64,000 nucleotides of DNA from Artocarpus heterophyllus (lineage: Eukaryota; Streptophyta; Magnoliopsida; Rosales; Moraceae): positions 34,778,774 through 34,842,773 of the forward strand of contig CM046350.1 in NCBI GenBank assembly GCA_025403435.1, given 5' to 3'. The notes beneath the pieces were generated by a model that was not told the origin of the DNA, did no database searches, and saw only the letters and a list, made by a program, of their open reading frames with translations. The position numbers and the translations under genes were made by a program. Positions 58,206-64,000 of the stretch are shown piece by piece; the first letter of the stretch is position 1; each line of letters begins with the position of its first letter.

Positions 58206-58991
58206 CTAATCAGAATCAATGTCTGACATATCACTATCTACTGGGTCCACTTCTTCCTCCTCACTGGAGTTAGTAGGCTGGTCATCATTGGCATGGATGG
58301 GCTCAAGTAGTCCAAGGATATAATCGGGCTCCTCTTCATCGTTGTCATCGTCATCCATGTCTGTAGGAGGATCTTCAAGTAGTGCTACCATATTTTGTTA
58401 TGCATGTAGTATATCCATAATAAAATCATCCAGACTAAAAAAATCATGGGGATATTGAATCTAGTGTTGTACTTCATTAGGAAGATCTTGTCATTTAAGA
58501 TCATAGACATGACGTAGGGGTATCTCATATGGGATCATTGGTAACATAGTACGATAGAATCTCATAAGGTAATAATCCACTGGTTCTCCTATGTATCTTC
58601 CCCATATTGCCTCTACACATATATAAAGTCGATAGAGCTAGTCTGCCTAGATAAATGGATTAACTTGAACTGGTATATTGTTAGCAGGTGGTAGTGGTGC
58701 AAATTCTCTAGAAATCAGTCATTTGAAACCTTTCCAGTCTCGACGCTATTCCCTTAGGCCTATCCAGATCCACCATGCTAGTGCCTCCCTTTGTAGCTGT
58801 CTCGAGGTGAATAGGACTTGGAGATAAGGTGGGGTGTGGCATAAAGCGAAGATCACTTCCATGGCATAGAACCATTCGGTCAATATCATGAGTTGTTGAC
58901 TATCATAGTAGCGAGGTGGTTCCATATCGTTAAAAGCTATACTGGCTCTTTGATCCGTATCCATATGGCAATCGTAAGGTGGTGCCGCCAT
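58206..58991 (-). pseudogene. Gypsy-D accessory gag-like ORF upstream of gag
   Basis: A single minus-strand frame of 261 codons runs from ATG 58991, about 140 bases downstream of the PBS, to TAG 58206-58208. It is broken by several in-frame stops (first at 58746-58748). The N-terminal part has DMEPPRYYDSQQLMILTEWF and, near residue 70, REALAWWIW, which is the layout of a gag domain. The middle has EAIWGRYIGEPVDYYLMRFY. The C-terminus is strongly acidic (DMDDDDNDEEEPDY and SSEEEEVDPVDSDMSDIDSD). Conservation of one coherent frame across the stops suggests it was once translated. The function is unknown; a second gag-like protein is an inference. It could instead be a captured or duplicated gag. 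Confidence 0.6.
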
Positions 58992-59129
58992 TAACTATAT
59001 TTACCTTAGTTAGCATTATACTCCTATATAGGTCAATATTCTAATATTCCTATACTTAAAATTAAACTATCTTACTTGAGCTATGGTAGATGGACATGTC
59101 GTAATGAGTAGTAGGATGGCAGGATACCC

Positions 59130-59141
59130 GCTCTGATGCCA
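59130..59141 (-). other. Gypsy-D primer binding site
   Basis: On the minus strand TGGCATCAGAGC follows the 5' LTR end (59144) after two bases. It differs at one position from TGGTATCAGAGC of Gypsy-E and Copia-B. Initiator methionine tRNA is the likely primer. Confidence 0.88.
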
Positions 59142-59143
59142 AC

Positions 59144-62061
59144 TGTGAAGACCCGTTATTCTTCAGGTCGTACCTTAATACTTTTCTTACGTACATAGCT
59201 ATAGAAATCTAAGAACAATTATTTTTTTTGGAAATATTTAAACACACATACGGGTACAAACCTTCTTATATATATATATATTCTTAACGTAATATTTCTC
59301 AAAAGAGTTTTGACTTGTTTGTATTACATTACAACTTATATTTAATACTTTCCATACAGCAACTCCAAATTATTTAATATACATACTGAGCGAAAATATT
59401 TCAATGGCAGTGTCCCTACCTTAGTCTACACATTGCTCATGCCCTGCCATCAGCTCATTAGTGATCTTACTCTACCTTTTAACTGCATTATCTATAGCAT
59501 GAAATAACTAGGTGAGCTAATGCTTAGTAAGTCCAAACATAGCCCACATGTGTAACCTACTTGTATGCATGATCCATTTATGCTTATTTATGAACATTCA
59601 TTATTCTCTTCATAATTTAACCTTCAACTAGGGCCCAAGCATTTGTACCAAATGCGTACATGGGTCATCGTAACACCAAAACCAAAAACATAACTTAAAA
59701 CTCCCCTTGAGTCAGGAGTTGGTACAACACTTCTTTCTTTGTCCGGTGATTCGTTTACCAGTTCATTAGTTAAGGTTACCATACCATGCATGATGATCTA
59801 TTTACTCATAATATGTGCACACCATATACGTTCCTTTAAATGTATTAAATATATAAGTACATGTATATAACTACTTTATCCAATAGCCCTGTATCCCATA
59901 CTATAGGTGGCATTCGAACTTACTTGAGTATGCTACAATGTAGGTTGACTTCAAGTTCTTCTACGAATCATCTAGTGTCCTGTCTGGCCAATTGTATCAT
60001 TATTATCCAAATTTTCTCTATTCATCTTTATGTCAATAAAATGTATTCGTCAATTACTAAATCGGGTTATTCTTCGATTCATAACCTTCGATCACTAAGG
60101 GTTTGATCCCTCTTGGTTCATATTACCTTATCGTTTCTAAAGAAAAAGGAAAAATTTTTACTAAAGGCGTTTTTCCTATTTTGGGCATTCTAGGGTCCGT
60201 TCGGGCTGTATTGCAAAAGATGGCATTTTTGCCCTCAATGGGCCTTTTTAAACTTCTTGGGCGCTTTTTTTTTTTTTTTTTTGCTAACTCACACAAAAAA
60301 TGTTGTTTATTGGTAGCGGGACAAAATTCAAGTTATTGGTTCTCTCATTTTGCAATAAAATCCAAATTTAGCAAAACTTTGCAATTTTATTCGGGATGTT
60401 GAAATATTGATGATTTTGCCCTTGGGACCAAAAATAATCTTTTTACACTGTTAGCCTCAATTTTTCGCAAGGGTTAAATTCTTCTAAAGTCTCTTACCCA
60501 AACTCCTTTTGTTTAAAAACATTTTGGTCCTTTACTTTTTTTTGAAATTTTGTCATAAAAATTTGTAAAATTCATATTTCATAAACCGTTGCGAATTTTG
60601 ATAAACCATTCTTGTATGCTAATAGTTTCAACAAGATCTACAACTTTTGTGTTTTAATTTTTCTAAATTCCCACTACATAGTGGAGTTTTCAGACATTTT
60701 TTGAAACTGTCGAGTTTGTGAAAATCTTTCTAATTAGTCCTTTACTAATTTTCACAAAAATCTGCTTTTAAACAGTATACACTCCACTGTTTTGAACAAG
60801 TTCCAAAACCTCTTTAGTAAATAATTATGTTTGAATATGCCAAATTCCATTCCTTAAAAAAAATCACACAATGTTTATAAATTTACTTTGTTTCAAAACC
60901 GTATTAAGTTCTAAGCATACACCCCTATTTTTTCTACTCATCACCATCACATACCTTAACATTAGGTAAACATACCATAAGGTACTCAAATATTTACACG
61001 CCACACTTGAGAACAAAACAAAACAAAGCAAACATAACCAAGAACTTAAAATTGGAAGGTTAGGTTCTTACCCAAGAAAAGTGGTGAGCTTATGCACCTT
61101 CAACACCCTTGGTTTGTCAACTTCCTAGTCAGGATTCATGACAAGAAAAACCCTTATCAAATCCTTCAATCCCAAAGAAAACCCTAGAGAAACTTAAAGA
61201 ATATTGAATCTTACCTTGAAAATTAAGAAAACTTTGAGCTTAAAGCTTGATCCTACTTGAGACTTGCTTGGAAGAGGTTATGTGAGGAACTTGTTTTGAA
61301 CAAAATTTTGGGAGAAAGAGAACCAAGGCTGCCATGCATGGTGGTGGGGCGAAAAATGAGAGAAAACTTTACTTGCTTTAGGCATTTAACCAAATTCATC
61401 TACTTAAGTTTTTCTTTTTTTTTTTTTTAACTAGGTGACTCACCACCCTAATTATGATTAGGGTTAACTTGGCATTAAGGGGTTGGACTAAATCAAAGGA
61501 TGTGATGGTCCAATCCAAACCCTTTGGGTGTCCCCTTGGTGGGCTCCCTTACTTTACACAGTATAATTTTTACCGTACAGTATTTTTCTTATACTGTTAG
61601 GGTAAAACTGGAGAAATATATACTTAAATAGTCTAAGATATTCTAACATTCTCTTTGGTTCACTTTTGAAGCCCCAAACACAGTATTTCATTTATTTGTG
61701 TTTTACTTAAGCAGTGTACTTACACCGCATCATTCCCTTTTTTACACTATTTTGAGTTATAGCATACTTTCTACTTTATCTAATACTTTAACCATTCATA
61801 AATTTATATAACAATACTATGATTAATTGTGATATAAAATTCATTTTGAGGATATTAGTCACAAATTTTTGAGCATTTAAACTCACAAAATTTGTATTTA
61901 TTAATATCCAAAATTGCATAAAATTCACAGTCAAATTTCCTATTAATATTGTTCATATATGCATTATCGTAATTTATAAAAATACAAATTATAAAGATAA
62001 ATTCATTAATTAAATTCAAATAGATATTGAATTTAATCATGAATTTTTCTTTAACATTACA
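59144..62061 (-). repeat. Gypsy-D 5' LTR
   Basis: This 2918-bp LTR starts TGTAATGTTAAAG at 62061 and ends GGTCTTCACA at 59144 on the minus strand. It matches the split 3' LTR (53172-51017 plus 41965-41247). The ORFs at 59861-60402 and 61855-62271 lie in or across it and are not genes. The last of these crosses the element boundary at 62061, which confirms it is spurious. Confidence 0.92.
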
Positions 62062-63212
62062 CGTATCCATTTGATGGGCAATTGGTTTCATAATTCTACA
62101 AGTTACTATACTTGCTTTTATATTTAAAAAAAAAAGAAAAGAAAAGAAAAGAAAGAACAACGAAGTGAAGTACTCAGATAGCATTGTGTTAAAAACACAG
62201 GAACAATACTTTGGTTTTGAATTTTTAGACAAAAAAAAAAACCCTTTAATTTTGAATCTTGAATTTAGCAACTTTTATGACGAAAACACCTCTTCCACTC
62301 GGTAGCCGTGAAAAATAAAGGAACATACTTTTTAAGCTATCTTTAATATAAATATTTTTTATTGATGTTACAGCAAAATCTTTAATATTTTTTTTTGTTG
62401 AAATTGGTAATTGCATTTCAAGTTAAGGTAGTACAAATACTAATTGAGACGCAAATGACCATAGTGCATATAGCTACTTAACCCTAACTACATATTAGAA
62501 CCACTGGCAGATTTTATTGACATGCTCAAAAAAATAAAAGGTGCACCAAATTTCAATGATAGAAAAACAAAACGACACACAACTATTTGAGTACATAAAT
62601 GGCTCTTTTAAGTACGCTTCTATAGGCGTTGCTAACTTCAATCATGCCAGATCAAGCTTCCAATAACCCCAAAGCCAATCACACTATTGAAAAACACAGT
62701 AACTTGTAGTCTAGACCAAAAAAACTACATTAAAAAGTAGAAAAACCATTTCCATTATTACAACGAAAGCCAACAATACAGTTAAAACACGCTGCAGCTA
62801 AACGGTATAAACAACACCGATTTTACTCTACAAACACAAAAAATAAAACAAATAGTTAAAATCTAGACGGCTTTGAAAACTTTGATGACAAACCAGTTTC
62901 TATCAAGAATGGAAAGAAAACGATGTATTTGTTGATGGGTTGAGAGGAAACCAGAATGGAGTCAAACCACCGGTGCAAAGGAAAGAGCCACCATCACCCT
63001 TCTCCGTCGGCCATGGGGACCATCACCAACATAGCTCCACCAAGGTCCAAGCCTTTGTGATTCCCAATGAAATAAGCATTGGTGTGCCTCCACTTCGTGA
63101 AGAAAGACCTCACTTCTCCACCTGCTCCCCCCAACTCGCAGTTGGACCACCTTGTTACGTGCCTGAAGTTGACGAGCTCTCGCTCGGCCTCTACCACGAC
63201 GAGGAATGGTTC
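62062..63212. other. Flanking DNA with an unclassified coding-like segment
   Basis: The CGTAT duplication (62062-62066) is followed by AT-rich DNA to about 62900. From 62940 to 63250 the GC content rises and both strands are open: 62940-63311 on plus and 62994 to past 63197 on minus. The minus reading, with VEAERELVNFRHVTRWSN and GNHKGLDLGGAMLV, looks slightly more protein-like, but I recognise no family. It may be a gene fragment or part of the adjacent Gypsy element. Confidence 0.35.
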
Positions 63213-63501
63213 TGTCGTGAAGAAGCTCTCAAGGAGATAGATAATATTGTTTTTTTACACTTAGATTGGTGGAAAATTGATGTTACTTTTTTATTCATCT
63301 TTCCTTTTTAAATACCCTAAGGATAAACACTCCGTGTATTATCAGTTGCATGCTTCCCTAAAAAAAAGGAAAACAATCCCAACAGAATAATGACCATTTT
63401 GAAATGGTCAATACTACAGAACAAGTGGTAAATAATAAAACTAACTGATAATATTAAATAATAAGCTAACAATAATTCCTAAAGATACTGGGCACGTGAC
63501 A
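63213..63501 (-). repeat. Gypsy-F 3' LTR (Reina-like), left end tentative
   Basis: On the minus strand a polypurine tract (AGAGGGGAGGAA, 63502-63514) is followed at 63501 by TGTCACGTGCCCAGTATC, a typical LTR start. A TATTTAAAAAGG box lies near 63300. The proposed 3' end ACGACA at 63213 gives about 289 bp, suiting the short LTRs of Reina-type elements. The partner LTR is outside the window, so the end is a guess. Confidence 0.55.
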
Positions 63502-63538
63502 TTCCTCCCCTCTTGAATACGGCCTTGTCCGCAAGGCG

Positions 63539-64000
63539 TCAGATAACATCTTCTCCTTCGTCAACTATCTCTAGCAGGGACTCCTCCACACTTGTGCCAC
63601 CTTTGAGCTGCTTCTTGAGTAATGAGACATGTACAACAAGATGTACTTTACTACCTACCGGTAAAAGCAACTTGTAAGCGACTGATCCAATACGCTCAAT
63701 GATCTTGTATGGACCGTAGTATTTTGGCGATAACTTGTGCCTCCGATCACCAGTTAAAGAAAGCAATCGATATGGTTGTAATTTGAAAAACACCCAATCT
63801 CCAACTTCAAATTGTTGATCTTTCCTTCCCTTATCAAATTTAGCTTTCATTCTCTCCTTAGTCTTGGAAAGGTGTTGGTGTAGTTGGGCAATAATCCGAT
63901 CTCTTTGTCTCAACTCCAAATCCACAGTTGCTTCCTTAGCTGACCCAAGCTCATAGAATGTTAAAACTGGAGGAGGTCGTCCATATACCACTTCAAAAGG
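63539..64000 (-). CDS. Gypsy-F integrase C-terminal region, partial
   Basis: The minus-strand frame is open to the window edge, so it continues beyond 64000, and it ends at TGA 63539-63541. It encodes the end of a Gypsy integrase: VVYGRPPP, a charged helix (LELRQRDRIIAQLHQHLSK, KERMKAKFDKGRKD), then FEVGDWVFFKLQPYR, LSPKYYGPYKIIERIGSVAYKL and HLVVHVSLLKKQL. This pattern is typical of Reina-type chromoviruses. The usual FHVSQLK reads VVHVSLLK. The visible part has no internal stop. A stop after DEGEDVI falls before any chromodomain, and an in-frame remnant leads directly to the polypurine tract. Confidence 0.88.
   Translation of the reverse strand, partial: PFEVVYGRPPPVLTFYELGSAKEATVDLELRQRDRIIAQLHQHLSKTKERMKAKFDKGRKDQQFEVGDWVFFKLQPYRLLSLTGDRRHKLSPKYYGPYKIIERIGSVAYKLLLPVGSKVHLVVHVSLLKKQLKGGTSVEESLLEIVDEGEDVI

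Larger units (their letters stand above)
41247..62061 (-). mobile_element. Gypsy-D: minus-strand chromovirus-type Gypsy element with nested insertion
   Basis: Both outer ends are LTR termini: TGTGAAGAC at 41247 and ACATTACA ending 62061 on the plus strand. They are flanked by the perfect 5-bp duplication CGTAT at 41242-41246 and 62062-62066. On the minus strand the order is LTR (62061-59144), PBS (59141-59130), a gag-like ORF, gag, protease, RT, RNase H, integrase with chromodomain-like end, polypurine tract and LTR (53172-41247). Gypsy-E interrupts that second LTR. Without the 9.05-kb insertion the element is about 11.8 kb. Stops and frameshifts inactivate all its ORFs. Confidence 0.93.

Noticed and set aside
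61855..62271. 138-codon minus-strand ORF
   Set aside because: It crosses the Gypsy-D boundary at 62061 marked by the CGTAT target duplication, and its composition is that of AT-rich non-coding DNA.

Overview
The window looks like a transposon-rich, intron-containing, AT-rich plant nuclear region. Plant-type Ty1/Copia and Ty3/Gypsy LTR retrotransposons of very different ages fill most of it. They flank or interrupt two host genes, one of which encodes a plant DUF1639 protein, so a eudicot is likely. I see no bacterial-style operon, rRNA, tRNA gene or CRISPR array.

Layout from left to right. 1-2440: the 3' part of a well-preserved Copia element (Copia-A), followed by the last two coding exons of an unidentified host gene (2901-3119), so Copia-A probably sits in or beside an intron of that gene. 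4567-10984: an Athila-like Gypsy element with two LTRs of about 2 kb around an integrase remnant. 12690-18030: an old LTR remnant fused to a decayed chromovirus Gypsy pol (Gypsy-B) and part of its 3' LTR. 18031-31044: a rearranged Copia element (Copia-B) whose 5' LTR holds an inverted LTR and leader of the same family, forming a head-to-head inverted repeat with arms of nearly 3 kb. 31045-34381: a very old pair of LTR-like repeats (Gypsy-C). 35181-39840: a DUF1639-family host gene with four coding exons. 41247-62061: a minus-strand chromovirus (Gypsy-D) bounded by a perfect 5-bp target duplication, with a second, young plus-strand chromovirus (Gypsy-E, 41966-51011) nested in its 3' LTR. 63213-64000: the 3' end of a Reina-like Gypsy on the minus strand.

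The elements are parasitic copies, not a cooperating pathway. Gypsy-E is the youngest: its LTRs are nearly identical and its gag-pol is in one frame from start to end, broken only by four in-frame stops. Gypsy-D and Copia-B are older, with frameshifts and stops, and the remaining elements are older still.

The most unusual signal is a spaced array of a 12-14 bp dyad, TCGGC-AG-GCCGA, in the LTRs of Gypsy-E and Gypsy-B. Decayed copies also occur in both the LTR and the untranslated leader of the unrelated Copia-B. Other points of interest are the long Copia-B inverted repeat, which could form a hairpin RNA, and an extra gag-like reading frame upstream of gag in Gypsy-D. All homology statements come from reading and comparing the sequence by eye. 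No database search was run.
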